Shown here piece after piece: positions 1-8,910 of a stretch of DNA of 64,000 nt. The notes under the pieces were generated by a model. It was not told the origin of the DNA. It saw only the letters and a program-made list of their open reading frames with translations, and did no database searches. The DNA comes from Sedimenticola selenatireducens DSM 17993. GTDB lineage: Bacteria > Pseudomonadota > Gammaproteobacteria > Chromatiales > Chromatiaceae. Positions within the stretch are counted from its first letter, which is position 1. Each line of letters opens with the position of its first letter. Position numbers and translations under genes: made by a program. The stretch lies in NCBI RefSeq assembly GCF_000428045.1, contig NZ_ATZE01000010.1, forward strand, positions 90,072 to 154,071, written 5' to 3'.

Positions 1-1
1 C

Positions 2-31
2 GTTGGGGTTCGCAGGCTCACCCCAACCTAC
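2..31. repeat. REP-like palindrome, GTTGGGGT family
   Basis: Imperfect inverted repeat in which GTTGGGGTTCGC faces CTCACCCCAACCTAC across a 3-base loop. Near-identical copies lie at 12972-13001, 13029-13056 and 49000-49029, so it is a dispersed intergenic element and not a gene-specific terminator. It sits about 30 bases before the arsenate GAPDH start. Confidence 0.7.
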
Positions 32-62
32 AAGTTAACAAGCAGCGAGGCACTGAACAGGC

Positions 63-1064
63 ATGACCATCAAGGTAGGCATCAACGGCTTCGGCCGCAT
101 GGGGCGGCTGGGCCTGCGCGCCGGCTGGCAGCGGCCGGAATTCGACTTCATCCGTATCAACGAAATCGCTACAGACGCAGCCGGGTCGGCCCACCTGTTG
201 CAGTTCGATTCGGTACACGGCACTTGGGAGCGGGAGGCCACCACGGAAGGGGGACAGGTCCTCATCGAGGGCAAGGCGCTCGACTACAGTAGCAACCCGG
301 GCATAGCCGACAGCGACTGGGCTGGTTGCGACATCGTGATCGAGGCCACCGGCAAGCACCACAAGAAGCCGGAAACCCTGCAACACTATTTCAACCAGGG
401 GGTGAAAAAGGTAATCGTGGCCGCGCCCACCGAGGGGGCCCTGGACATCGTCTACGGCATCAACGACCAGCTTTACGACCCGGAAGTACACCACCTGGTC
501 ACCGCCGCCTCCTGCACCACCAACTGCCTGGCGCCGGTGGTCAAGGTGATGCACGAACAGGTCGGTATCCTGCACGGCTCGATGACCACCATCCACGACA
601 TCACCAACACCCAGACCATTATCGACAAGGGCCACAAGGACCTGCGCCGGGCGCGTGCCTGCGGCCAGTCGCTGATTCCCACCTCCACCGGCTCGGCGCG
701 AGCCATCACCAAAATTTTCCCGGAACTGACCGGCAAGCTCAACGGCCTGGCAGTACGGGTGCCGCTGCTCAACGCCTCCCTCACCGACTTCGTGTTCGAG
801 GCGGCGCGTCCTGTAACTGTGGAAGAGATCAACGGCTATTTCAAGGCGGCTGCCGAGGGCGAACTCAACGGTATTCTCGGCTACGAAGAGCGACCCCTGG
901 TCTCGGTGGACTATCTTAACGACCCCCGTTCGTCGATCGTCGACGCCCTCTCCACCATGGTTATCGACAACACCCAGGTAAAAATCTACGCCTGGTACGA
1001 CAACGAGTGGGGCTATGTGAACCGGCTGATGGATCTGGCGAGCAAAGTAGCATCCAGCCTGTAA
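63..1064 (+). CDS. ArsJ-associated glyceraldehyde-3-phosphate dehydrogenase
   Basis: Complete 333-residue GAPDH. The N-terminal Rossmann motif [12 protein letters not shown] and the catalytic SCTTNC motif (Cys151) are present, with the usual C-terminal WYDNEWGY. The next gene, six bases downstream, is arsJ. In known gapdh-arsJ pairs the GAPDH uses arsenate in place of phosphate to form 1-arseno-3-phosphoglycerate, which ArsJ exports and which then hydrolyses outside. The assignment to the arsenate pathway rests on this pairing; the sequence alone shows only a cytoplasmic phosphorylating GAPDH. A second, longer GAPDH (47364-48809) is more likely the central-metabolism enzyme. Upstream regulation (an ArsR site) cannot be judged because only 62 bases precede the gene. 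Confidence 0.9.
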   Translation: MTIKVGINGFGRMGRLGLRAGWQRPEFDFIRINEIATDAAGSAHLLQFDSVHGTWEREATTEGGQVLIEGKALDYSSNPGIADSDWAGCDIVIEATGKHHKKPETLQHYFNQGVKKVIVAAPTEGALDIVYGINDQLYDPEVHHLVTAASCTTNCLAPVVKVMHEQVGILHGSMTTIHDITNTQTIIDKGHKDLRRARACGQSLIPTSTGSARAITKIFPELTGKLNGLAVRVPLLNASLTDFVFEAARPVTVEEINGYFKAAAEGELNGILGYEERPLVSVDYLNDPRSSIVDALSTMVIDNTQVKIYAWYDNEWGYVNRLMDLASKVASSL

Positions 1065-1069
1065 GCAGT

Positions 1070-2335
1070 ATGGAACAGGGACTTCGCAACTACTTCGTAG
1101 TAACCGCCGGCTACTGGGCTTTCACGATTACTGACGGCGCCATTCGCATGCTGGTGGTGCTCTATTTCCACCTGCTCGGCTATTCGCCGTTCGAGGTGGC
1201 GATGCTGTTCCTGTTCTACGAGTTCTTCGGCATCGTCACCAACCTGGTGGGTGGCTGGCTGGGGGCACGCATCGGCCTCAACCTGACCATGCACATCGGT
1301 ATGGGACTGCAGGTGCTGGCGTTACTAGCGCTCACAGTCCCGGATACCTGGCTCTCGGTCCCCTACGTGATGGCGGCCCAGGCGCTCTCCGGCATCGCCA
1401 AGGATCTGAACAAGATGTCAGCCAAGGCCTCGGTCAAGTACCTGAGCAGCGGCGGCGAGGGAAAGCTGTTCAAATGGGTGGCGATACTCACCGGGTCCAA
1501 GAACGCGCTCAAGGGGGCGGGCTTCTTTATCGGTGCCGTGTTGCTGGAGTGGGTCGGATTTCGCGGCGCCCTGGCCCTGCTGGCCGGGATGCTGGTGATT
1601 GTCCTGATCACCACCGCCCTGCTGCTACCGTCCGGCGTCGGCAAGTTGAAATCCAAGCCGAAATTCACCCAGGTATTCTCCAAGGTCGCGGCCATCAACC
1701 GACTGGCGGCAGCACGCTTTTTCCTGTTCGGCTCGCGCGATGTCTGGTTCGTGGTCGGCCTGCCGGTGTTTCTCTACGAAGTGCTGGGCTGGTCGTTCAG
1801 CCAGGTGGGGGGCTTTCTCGCCCTCTGGGTGATCGGCTACGGCCTGGTGCAGGCCAACGCCCCGCGACTGCTCCGCCTTTTTCAATGGGGTCAGACTCGA
1901 TTGAAAACAGGTGGAGACTCCGCCCCATTGAAACAAACAGGCGGCGACACGGCGCGCCTGTGGGCCTTTGTGTTGCTGCTGTTCCCGGCAGGTATCGCCC
2001 TCGGCCTGCAACAGGACTGGCCGGCGCAGTGGGTATTGATCGTGGGGCTGATTCTGTTCGGCATCGTCTTCGCCATCAACTCCGCCGTGCACTCCTACCT
2101 GATCCTCGCCTACTCGGATCACGAGCGGGTCTCCATGAACGTCGGCTTCTACTACATGGCCAACGCCGGCGGCCGCCTGGCGGGTACGGTGCTCTCCGGC
2201 TGGGCCTACCAGACCCAGGGGCTGGAGGGCTGCCTCTGGTGGTCGGCGGCCTTCGTACTGGCCACGGCGCTGCTCTCCTTTGGCCTTCCTCAAATCGAAG
2301 AGAGCCAAAGGCAGCCGGAGACGCAGAAAGGTTGA
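1070..2335 (+). CDS. arsJ: ArsJ organoarsenical exporter (MFS)
   Basis: A 421-residue major facilitator protein with about ten to twelve hydrophobic segments. I chose the ATG at 1070 because it lies just after the GAPDH stop, while the longer frame from 1007 overlaps it. ArsJ exports the 1-arseno-3-phosphoglycerate formed by the upstream GAPDH. A hydrophilic stretch near residues 268-296 carries two similar motifs, KTGGDSA and QTGGDTA. It coincides with an 11-base inverted repeat in the DNA (1880-1890 / 1923-1933) and looks like an in-frame repeat insertion in the loop between the two MFS halves. The frame stays open, so the protein may still work. Confidence 0.88.
   Translation: MEQGLRNYFVVTAGYWAFTITDGAIRMLVVLYFHLLGYSPFEVAMLFLFYEFFGIVTNLVGGWLGARIGLNLTMHIGMGLQVLALLALTVPDTWLSVPYVMAAQALSGIAKDLNKMSAKASVKYLSSGGEGKLFKWVAILTGSKNALKGAGFFIGAVLLEWVGFRGALALLAGMLVIVLITTALLLPSGVGKLKSKPKFTQVFSKVAAINRLAAARFFLFGSRDVWFVVGLPVFLYEVLGWSFSQVGGFLALWVIGYGLVQANAPRLLRLFQWGQTRLKTGGDSAPLKQTGGDTARLWAFVLLLFPAGIALGLQQDWPAQWVLIVGLILFGIVFAINSAVHSYLILAYSDHERVSMNVGFYYMANAGGRLAGTVLSGWAYQTQGLEGCLWWSAAFVLATALLSFGLPQIEESQRQPETQKG
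1880..1933. repeat. In-frame inverted-repeat insertion in arsJ
   Basis: TTTCAATGGGG at 1880-1890 is the exact reverse complement of CCCCATTGAAA at 1923-1933. The segment is 54 bases (18 codons) and keeps the arsJ frame open. It encodes a Gly/Thr/Lys/Asp-rich hydrophilic stretch unlike the surrounding membrane segments. Confidence 0.65.
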
Positions 2336-2464
2336 CGGTAAACCAGGGCCGCGCCCGGGGGCGAGCACTGCGAACCGGCTATCATAGTGATACCATTGGT
2401 GACTTCCCCGGAAAGGACGGAGCCGCTGACATGCCGTCCCTACAGAAAATACGGAACAGACACC

Positions 2465-2917
2465 ATGGCAAACTACAGTTTTACAGAGGACCCCAAGGGC
2501 GGCGTGGGCCTGGAGGTGATCGCCCGGGACCATAACGAGATGTTCGATGCGGCCTCAACCGCGCTCTGTCTTTTTATGTGGGATCAGGAGACGGTGGAGG
2601 AGCGGGAGGAGGTTCCGATCAGTTGGTACGGCTTCGACATACCGACCACCGTGGTCGGCCTGCTCTCGGAACTGCTGTTCCAGATGGACAACGGCTGGGT
2701 CTTCAAGCGCTTCGTGACGCAGTCACTTGAAGAGGTGGACGATCTGGATGAGCGTCATCGTAAAAAGCAATTGAAGATCAGCGGTATTGCCTATGGAGAA
2801 CGGCTTCGCCCGGAACACCACAAGGCCCGCTATCCCGTGCAGGCGGTGCTTCTGCCACGGCTCAAGGTAAAGGAGATCGACGGTGGCGTACGTCTTTATT
2901 GTGTACTTGATGCGTAA
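2465..2917 (+). CDS. Archease-like protein
   Basis: A 150-residue acidic protein matching the archease pattern: an N-terminal region with an acidic residue near DHNEMFD, a central LLSELLFQMDNG segment, and a C-terminal RPEHHKARYPVQAVLLPRLKV block followed by a terminal D. Archease is known to promote multiple turnover of the RNA ligase RtcB through metal-dependent guanylylation. The ATG at 2465 fits the homology start; the longer frame from 2387 has an arginine/proline-rich leader with no archease similarity. No rtcB is present in the window. The gene is convergent with the response regulator at 2929. Assignment is by remembered motif, not by alignment. Confidence 0.75.
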   Translation: MANYSFTEDPKGGVGLEVIARDHNEMFDAASTALCLFMWDQETVEEREEVPISWYGFDIPTTVVGLLSELLFQMDNGWVFKRFVTQSLEEVDDLDERHRKKQLKISGIAYGERLRPEHHKARYPVQAVLLPRLKVKEIDGGVRLYCVLDA

Positions 2918-2928
2918 CAGCCACCACC

Positions 2929-4254
2929 TCAAGCCGGTTGCGAAATATCGTACCGCTTCATCTTCTCCCACAGGTTCTTTCGACTGATGCCGAGACTTTC
3001 CGCAGTCTCGGCTATGCGCCATTCATGGTGCTCCAGGGTCTCCCGCAGCAGGCGCTCTTCGTAGTGCTCCATCGCCTCTTTCAGAGAGAGGTGATCCGGT
3101 GACAACAACGGCTCCTCCCCGGAAGCGCCAAACTCGCGCGGGCCCAGAACCTCCTGTGGAGAGAGGATGCAGGCCCGTTCCACGGCATTCGCCAATTCAC
3201 GCAGGTTGCCCGGCCATGGCTGCGCTTCCAGGTAACGCTCGGTCAAGGGCAGAATCAATCGACGCGCCTGGTGTTCATTGAAATAGTTTTCCACGACGCG
3301 ATGAGCGAGCCAGAGAATATCCTCTTTACGCTCCCGCAGCGGCGGGATGTGCACGTGGGCCACGTTGATCCTGAAATAGAGGTCCTCGCGAAACTCCCCG
3401 CGATCGACCATCGCCTTCAGATCCCGGTTGGTGGCGTAGACCAGGCGCACATCCACTGGAATTTGATCCTCACTGCCGATCGGCTGCACCACCCGTTCCT
3501 GAATGGTACGCAGCAGCTTGGCCTGCATGCGCGGCGAGGTCTCGCCCACCTCATCGAGAAACAGCACCCCGCCACTGGCCTGCTCGAACATCCCGCGCCG
3601 ACTCTTGGTGGCACCGGTAAAGGCTCCCTTGACGTGGCCGAACAGCTCGGCCTCCAGCAGATCCTCGGGCAGTGCGGCGCAGTTGATGGCGATAAACGGC
3701 TTGTCAGTACCCTTATTGTAACGCTGGGCGAAATAGCGGGCCGCATACTCTTTGCCGACACCGGACTCCCCGGTTATCAGCAGATCCACCCGGTGCGCCG
3801 CCAGGCGGTCCAGGGTGTTTTTGATTTGCCGCATTGCCGGGGACACCCCAAGCTCCGCATTGCCCTGATGCATGTCCTCGAACAACGAGGGTGACACCTC
3901 CCTCAGTTTCGCCAGCAGATCATCGAGATCAAATGGCTTGGTAATGTAGTCCCTGGCCCCGAGCTTGAGCAGGCGTACCGCCTGGTCGATGGTGCCATAC
4001 CCGGTGATGAAGATGGTGGGAGGAGGTGGTCGTTCCGAATCCAGCAGCCGGATATAAAGGTTTTCACCGCTCATATCCGGAAGCCGGATATCGCTGATCA
4101 GGGCTGCATACTGCCGCTCCGCCAATGCGCCCAGGGCCTCTTCGGCATGGGTGAAGCAGTCGCAGCCAATATCTTCGATCTTGAAACGCTGGCACAGAGA
4201 GGCACGCATGATGGCATCATCCTCGACCAGGCACAGACGAGAGGTGTTGATCAC
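2929..4254 (-). CDS. Sigma-54-dependent NtrC-family response regulator
   Basis: 441 residues in three domains: receiver (phospho-acceptor Asp in LISDIRLPD, conserved Lys in ITKPFD), central AAA+ domain with Walker A GESGVGKE, the GAFTGA loop that contacts sigma-54, and a C-terminal Fis-type helix-turn-helix ending near SLGISRKNLWEKMKR. It starts with GTG one base inside the kinase stop (TAGTG), so the two are translationally coupled. It is the last gene of the long minus-strand run and probably activates the sigma-54-like promoter at 19534-19549 that heads the run (inference). Confidence 0.95.
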   Translation of the reverse strand: MINTSRLCLVEDDAIMRASLCQRFKIEDIGCDCFTHAEEALGALAERQYAALISDIRLPDMSGENLYIRLLDSERPPPPTIFITGYGTIDQAVRLLKLGARDYITKPFDLDDLLAKLREVSPSLFEDMHQGNAELGVSPAMRQIKNTLDRLAAHRVDLLITGESGVGKEYAARYFAQRYNKGTDKPFIAINCAALPEDLLEAELFGHVKGAFTGATKSRRGMFEQASGGVLFLDEVGETSPRMQAKLLRTIQERVVQPIGSEDQIPVDVRLVYATNRDLKAMVDRGEFREDLYFRINVAHVHIPPLRERKEDILWLAHRVVENYFNEHQARRLILPLTERYLEAQPWPGNLRELANAVERACILSPQEVLGPREFGASGEEPLLSPDHLSLKEAMEHYEERLLRETLEHHEWRIAETAESLGISRKNLWEKMKRYDISQPA

Positions 4255-5690
4255 TACGTCTCCTTTATCGGCAATTCCACAACAAACTGTGTTCTTCCGC
4301 CACGGGATTTTACCTCAATATTACCCTCCAGCTGGTGCACCAGCTGGTAGGTTACCCAGAGCCCGAGACCATTGCCCGTGGCGTTCTCGGAGAAGGGTTC
4401 GAACAGGCTCAGCTTCTGCTCCCGGGAGATGTTCGGTCCCTCGTTGACAACGCTCAGGCAGAGCCGGTTTTCACGGTTTTCCACAAGGCAGTGTACCGCC
4501 CCCCCTTCCGGGGAGGCCTGCACGGCATTCAGCGACAGGTTGATCAGTACTTGCCTGATCGGCGTCGAGGGCAACGCGACATCCCCCTCCAGGCAATTGC
4601 GCCAATCCAGCCTGATCTGCTTTCGACTAACGTCCGCCAGCAGTAGCATGCGCACATCATTGACATCTTTGGGGCTCAGACTGTGGCTGCGCGGATTGGC
4701 CTCCACCAGCAGTGCGGAAACGGTTTCCCGAATCTGTTGCAGCCCCCGTTCAATCAAATCAAAAGTTTCCCGGCCCAACGCGTCTGTCTCACTGTAGCGA
4801 CGAAAGGTATTGAGCGCGTTCAACATACCTCCCAGCGGATTGTTGATCTCGTGGGCCACCCCCGCCGCCAACCGGCCAACGGCAGCCAGCCGTTCAGAAG
4901 CCAGCATACCGGATTCCAGGCGCTCTTTCTCATCCAGCTCACCGAGCATCTGTTGAAAACTGGTCCCCAGCCGGCCTATCTCGTCCTTGCCCTGGCGCAG
5001 GTCACAGGTAATCTCCTCGTTGCTGCCACGTCCCACCTTGGACATGCAGTTGGCCAGGTGGCCGAGCGGCTTGACCATTCGATTGCCCAGATACCAGCCG
5101 AACGGCAACAGCAGAACCGTTACCAGCAGGGCGGAAACCACCACCCGCTCAACGATGGCAATAAACCTTGGCCAGAACAGTGCCCGGTCATAGCCGATCA
5201 CCAGTGTGCCCATGGCAACCCCGTCACTCAACATCGGCAGGATCACATAGAGGCGCTGGTCATTCGGGTATTCGTAGGGACGCGGCCGCAGGTCGCCGGT
5301 CAACCTCAAAACCTCCGCTTCAACACGCGCCAATTCCGCCCCGTGCGCACGCAACGGCGTGGTTACCGCCAGCTCCTTGGGACGATTGGAGACATAGATG
5401 CGACCATCCTTGTCCAGCACTACCAGCAAGCGGCTGGATGTCTCCCCGGACCACCCCTCAGCCGCCTGCACCAGGCGGTAGGCGCCCCAGAGATCATCGT
5501 GCAACATGGCGTTGGGCAGGCTGTTGGAGAGCACGCTGCCAATCTCCACCGCATTGTTGAACACCTCCTCGCGCAGCTCCTCGTAAGCACGCCAGGTAAG
5601 TGCAAGCGTGACTACGCTGGCGGTGATCAGAATCACCAGGGTGAACATCAGCGGCACCTTGATCCGGTAGCTGATATCCCCCATCTTCAT
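4254..5690 (-). CDS. Membrane sensor histidine kinase
   Basis: 478 residues: one N-terminal membrane helix (about 10-32), a periplasmic region of roughly 150 residues, a second helix around 180-205, a HAMP region, a HisKA domain with the phosphorylatable His in GVAHEINNP, and an HATPase domain with NEGP and GNGLGLW. The start codon overlaps the stop of the PhnD-like binding protein (ATGA), and the stop overlaps the response-regulator start. The order binding protein, kinase, regulator suggests the binding protein presents a ligand to this kinase. TtrS-type tetrathionate kinases carry a PhnD-like domain fused to the kinase; here it is a separate protein. Confidence 0.93.
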   Translation of the reverse strand: MKMGDISYRIKVPLMFTLVILITASVVTLALTWRAYEELREEVFNNAVEIGSVLSNSLPNAMLHDDLWGAYRLVQAAEGWSGETSSRLLVVLDKDGRIYVSNRPKELAVTTPLRAHGAELARVEAEVLRLTGDLRPRPYEYPNDQRLYVILPMLSDGVAMGTLVIGYDRALFWPRFIAIVERVVVSALLVTVLLLPFGWYLGNRMVKPLGHLANCMSKVGRGSNEEITCDLRQGKDEIGRLGTSFQQMLGELDEKERLESGMLASERLAAVGRLAAGVAHEINNPLGGMLNALNTFRRYSETDALGRETFDLIERGLQQIRETVSALLVEANPRSHSLSPKDVNDVRMLLLADVSRKQIRLDWRNCLEGDVALPSTPIRQVLINLSLNAVQASPEGGAVHCLVENRENRLCLSVVNEGPNISREQKLSLFEPFSENATGNGLGLWVTYQLVHQLEGNIEVKSRGGRTQFVVELPIKET

Positions 5691-6547
5691 TGGGCATCCT
5701 CCAGTATCCGCACCGACTCGGCCACGCCATCGTACAGGCTGTCCTCGCCCTCCGTGAAGCCATCCAGATTCAGACGTTGCAACAGTCGCCTGCCTTCGGT
5801 AACGGAGGCCATTTTCAACAGGGCGTTGCGCAAGGCGGAAAAATTCGCCGGGGAAATATCCCTGCGCACTACCAGCGGCGGAAACCCGAACAGCGGAGAC
5901 TTGCTCACCAGGCGGGTGCCGGCTGTCAGCGCCGGTTCATGCCGGGAGAGTGTCTCCCACACATAGCCATCCACCGCGCCACCCTGGGCCACGCCATCGG
6001 CCACCGCCTTCACCACATCCCGGTGCGCCCAGGCAAAAAAAGTCTTGGAAAAGAAATGCTTCGGTTCCAGCCCCTCCCTGATCATACTGACCTGGGGGTA
6101 GAGAAAGCCGGAATTGGAGTTCGGGTCGGAGTAGGCAAACACCTTGCCCTTGAGATCCACGATACCCTGGCTCACGCTATCGGTGGTGGGAACAATCAGA
6201 TAGGAGCGGTAGAGTGGCTCGCCGTTAAACAGGGGCACCGCCAGCAGTTTCAGCTGCTCCCGGTTGCGTACATAGGGAAAACCGCAAATCCAGGCCGCAT
6301 CCAGGTCCCCGCCGAGCAGCAGATCCGTCACCTCCTCGTAGGTCTGGCGCTGGATGAACTGGACCGGGCGCTGCAGGGAGTTGGAGAGGTAGTCCTGCCA
6401 CTCCTTGAGAAAGGATGTCTGATCGGTAAGGATCACCGCGGTCAGGCCTATTCGATAGGTCTTTTCGCTGCTGGCCAACAGATTACCCGCCATTAGCAGG
6501 CAGGCCATCAGCAGAATACAGCGAATTGTTGTTCGGCCCTTGATCAT
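5687..6547 (-). CDS. PhnD-like periplasmic binding protein of a sensory system
   Basis: 286 residues with a signal peptide (hydrophobic segment about residues 9-25, cleavage near LASSEKT) and the fold signature of phosphate/phosphite/phosphonate ABC binding proteins (AWICGFPYV, DPNSNSGFLYP, GFPPLVVRRD). I chose the ATG at 6547; the longer frame from 6730 runs antisense-like through the preceding cytochrome end. No PhnC/PhnE transporter genes are nearby, and it overlaps the kinase gene by 4 bases, so a sensing role is more likely than transport. The ligand is unknown; oxyanions such as tetrathionate are plausible by analogy with TtrS. Confidence 0.87.
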   Translation of the reverse strand: MIKGRTTIRCILLMACLLMAGNLLASSEKTYRIGLTAVILTDQTSFLKEWQDYLSNSLQRPVQFIQRQTYEEVTDLLLGGDLDAAWICGFPYVRNREQLKLLAVPLFNGEPLYRSYLIVPTTDSVSQGIVDLKGKVFAYSDPNSNSGFLYPQVSMIREGLEPKHFFSKTFFAWAHRDVVKAVADGVAQGGAVDGYVWETLSRHEPALTAGTRLVSKSPLFGFPPLVVRRDISPANFSALRNALLKMASVTEGRRLLQRLNLDGFTEGEDSLYDGVAESVRILEDAQ

Positions 6548-6614
6548 CTCAACAGCACCCGGCAACCCGTCATGTGGCCACTCGCCTTCGACATGAGCGG
6601 TCTTGTTGTACCCA

Positions 6615-7544
6615 TCATCGCTCCCGCTCCGCCCTGGTTGGCACGAATCGCGCCAGCTCCACCAGCACCACCTGGTCGGGATCAACCTCGTCCAGCTCCC
6701 CCGCCCTGAAGCGATAAACCAGCTTAGCACGAATCACCCCGGCTGCTTCATGCAGCGGGATTTCGAGCACACGGCCCGTACCTGGCGGCAGTGTGTTCTG
6801 CCGCCAGCCGGCGCTGGCCGAATGGAGCCATCCGAAGCGGTAGCGCCGACTGTCCAGCATCCGCTCCTGTGCGTCGCGCTGTTCAACCAGCAGCCAGACC
6901 GCGCGTCCAGTGGTTCCGCCCGGCAAGGCGTGTCCCGCGCGGTGCCGAATCTGCAGCAGCGCAACCCCGCCCTCCGCATCATGCCGAAAGGCCATCCTCA
7001 AGGTGGCGATGCCCTGCAGAAAGCCGGGCCGGGTCGGCCCCCGGAAATCATGACTGTTGCCACTCCCTTGCAGGTGGCAGGTCAGGCAGTCCTCGCCCCG
7101 GCGGGCCGCCGGCGAGTCGAGGAAGCCCTGCAGCGTGATCTCTCCCGGCGCATCATGGCAGCGGGCACAGACCTCCGGCACTTGCAGGGCAGGATAGGGG
7201 TGTCCATTCGCACCATGGCAATCGGTGCAGATGACACCTTCGGAACCCGAGGGGGAGTGACAACCAAGGCAGGCCTTCGGTTCACCCTTGCGCCGCCATT
7301 CATCGAGAAACGTTTCGGTGCGCGCCGCCACGGCCATGCGGCTGCGCTCAAACCCGGCCTGTTGCCGCGGGTGACAAGCGGCGCAAGAGGCCGACTCATC
7401 AGGGGGGTAAGCGGTTTCGGAGCAGGCCAGCAGCGGAAAAAAAAACAGAACCACAACCCGTGCCAAATCAAATCCGGACAGATGCTTCCCGACTATTCCT
7501 GGGAGGGTTACCGGTCGCCTGACTACTGCGGTCAACATCCTCAA
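6615..7544 (-). CDS. Five-haem c-type cytochrome lipoprotein
   Basis: 309 residues with a hydrophobic N-terminus ending in a lipobox-like LLAC, then five CXXCH haem sites: CAACH, CLGCH, CTDCH, CARCH and CLTCH, all in the first half. The second half is a haem-free beta-rich region. It is probably an outer- or inner-membrane-anchored periplasmic electron carrier. The frame begins with TTG overlapping the stop of the rhodanese-like gene (TTGA); an ATG two codons later (7538) is the alternative. It belongs to the operon headed by the molybdopterin complex and may link it to another redox partner. I cannot name the family beyond multihaem cytochrome c. Confidence 0.82.
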   Translation of the reverse strand: MRMLTAVVRRPVTLPGIVGKHLSGFDLARVVVLFFFPLLACSETAYPPDESASCAACHPRQQAGFERSRMAVAARTETFLDEWRRKGEPKACLGCHSPSGSEGVICTDCHGANGHPYPALQVPEVCARCHDAPGEITLQGFLDSPAARRGEDCLTCHLQGSGNSHDFRGPTRPGFLQGIATLRMAFRHDAEGGVALLQIRHRAGHALPGGTTGRAVWLLVEQRDAQERMLDSRRYRFGWLHSASAGWRQNTLPPGTGRVLEIPLHEAAGVIRAKLVYRFRAGELDEVDPDQVVLVELARFVPTRAERER

Positions 7545-8011
7545 TCAAACACCTGGGACGGGCTGCCGCCCTCGCACAAGCCCCTGGGAATAAGAAAGGG
7601 GACACTGCCAGGCCGGGTGTAGGTGGATTGCGGAATCTCCACACTACCGCCTGCCTCGACCCAACCCGCGATGCCACCCTCCAGTATCCACACCTGGTGA
7701 CCGGCGTCGGTGAGACGGGCAAACCAGGCCTCCACCAACTGTTCGGAGGCACCTTCCGGCAGCAACAACACCAGCCCCCCGCCACCATCAGGCAAAAAGC
7801 CGCTCGGTTCGACTCCGCCATCCAGCGCCCCGGCAAGGGTTCCGGCACGATACGCAGCGCGGCCACGCACATCCAGGATCAACGGCGGATCGGCTGTATC
7901 CAGCCACGCCTGCAACTGCCCGGGGCTGACGCCTGGCCAACGGGCAGAAAGGTCGCCAGACCCCAGCAGCAGAAACACCGCCAGGAGCAGCAGGATAAAC
8001 AGGGGCCTCAC
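7541..8011 (-). CDS. Exported rhodanese-like domain protein lacking the catalytic Cys
   Basis: 156 residues: N-terminal hydrophobic signal segment (about 3-18) and one rhodanese domain (PPLILDVRGRAAYRAG ... VWILEGGIAGW). At the place where active rhodaneses have a Cys-containing loop the sequence reads LLLPEGASEQ, with no cysteine. Sulfur transfer by the usual persulfide mechanism is therefore unlikely, and a binding or structural role is possible. It starts with GTG overlapping the upstream stop (GTGA) and is coupled to its neighbours. Confidence 0.8.
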   Translation of the reverse strand: MRPLFILLLLAVFLLLGSGDLSARWPGVSPGQLQAWLDTADPPLILDVRGRAAYRAGTLAGALDGGVEPSGFLPDGGGGLVLLLPEGASEQLVEAWFARLTDAGHQVWILEGGIAGWVEAGGSVEIPQSTYTRPGSVPFLIPRGLCEGGSPSQVFD

Positions 8012-8763
8012 ACCGTGCCTGCCGGGGCATCTCCCTGACCTATGCGGATGGGCACCTGCTGCAGCGGCACGCGGGGAATCAGCGCCTGCCTCAGTCGTTC
8101 CATGCCGGACTCCCGGGCCAGAGCCTCACCAACCACCACCGCCGATGCGCCGCCAGCCCGGGCCAGGTTTTGCAGGTACTTCAATTCGGAAACACCACCG
8201 GACAGCCAGATCGACAGGGGGCCACCCCGAACCCTGTCCAGCACATCCAGATCCAGCCCCTTGCCACGGGACTCGGCCGCTTCGGAGTGCAGCCACAGTG
8301 AATCGAACCCCAGCTCGGCGGCCCGGGTGACCGCCTCGGAAAGCAAGGTCTCGCCATCACTCACCCGCCAACCCTTTATTGCCGCCGTATCCGGCATGTA
8401 GAAGGAGAACCCTTCGCCGACCGCAGGTCCTGAGAATCGATAACTGGTTTCCGGCTTGAAGACAGTCAGCCGGGGCACCCAGTGCAGGCCGGGCCAACGC
8501 TCCTGCAGTCGGGCGGTCGCTTCCAGTCCCTGGTCACAGATCCAGCGGCTACGTTCGCCATCTTCACGCCACTCCACATCACGCGCCGGATCACCCGCCA
8601 GCAGCAGCGCGGTCTCAAACACCAGATTCCCCAGCCGTTCCGGGGTGCAGCCGCACGGATTGATCACCAGGCCATCAGCACCGGCCAGCCAGGCGTCCGC
8701 CTCCTGTTGCATATCCTCAGCTTCTGGTTGGTACTGTACAAACAGTTTGGTCTCTTCACTCAT
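8008..8763 (-). CDS. Uncharacterised TIM-barrel-like protein
   Basis: 251 residues, soluble, with alternating beta/alpha pattern. The C-terminal half contains IWLSGGVSELKYLQNLARAG followed by AVVVGEALARESG, resembling the phosphate-binding end of HisA/TrpF-like barrels. No catalytic set was recognised, so no function is assigned. It is in the operon with the Mrp ATPases and the rhodanese-like protein; a 260-base gap full of palindromic repeats separates it from the Mrp genes, so it may be expressed at a different level. Confidence 0.6.
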   Translation of the reverse strand: MSEETKLFVQYQPEAEDMQQEADAWLAGADGLVINPCGCTPERLGNLVFETALLLAGDPARDVEWREDGERSRWICDQGLEATARLQERWPGLHWVPRLTVFKPETSYRFSGPAVGEGFSFYMPDTAAIKGWRVSDGETLLSEAVTRAAELGFDSLWLHSEAAESRGKGLDLDVLDRVRGGPLSIWLSGGVSELKYLQNLARAGGASAVVVGEALARESGMERLRQALIPRVPLQQVPIRIGQGDAPAGTV

Positions 8764-8802
8764 AACCCTACCTCAATCGATTAATCCGCGGTTTCCCGGA
8801 TT

Positions 8803-8830
8803 GGTGGATGCGCCTGGCGGCTTATCCACC
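8803..8830. repeat. Palindromic repeat, GGTGGAT type
   Basis: GGTGGAT (8803-8809) pairs with ATCCACC (8824-8830) around a GC-rich loop. It is the first of three distinct hairpin elements in the gap between the TIM-barrel-like gene and the Mrp genes. Confidence 0.55.
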
Positions 8831-8861
8831 CGTACTGGACCAATTTGGTGAACCCTGTAGC

Positions 8862-8884
8862 GTGGGCACAAAAAGCGAGCCCAC
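8862..8884. repeat. Palindromic repeat, GTGGGC type
   Basis: GTGGGC (8862-8867) pairs with GCCCAC (8879-8884) around an A-rich loop. Second hairpin of the intergenic cluster. Confidence 0.5.
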
Positions 8885-8910
8885 CCTTCTACCGAGCTAA
8901 GGCCCACCAC

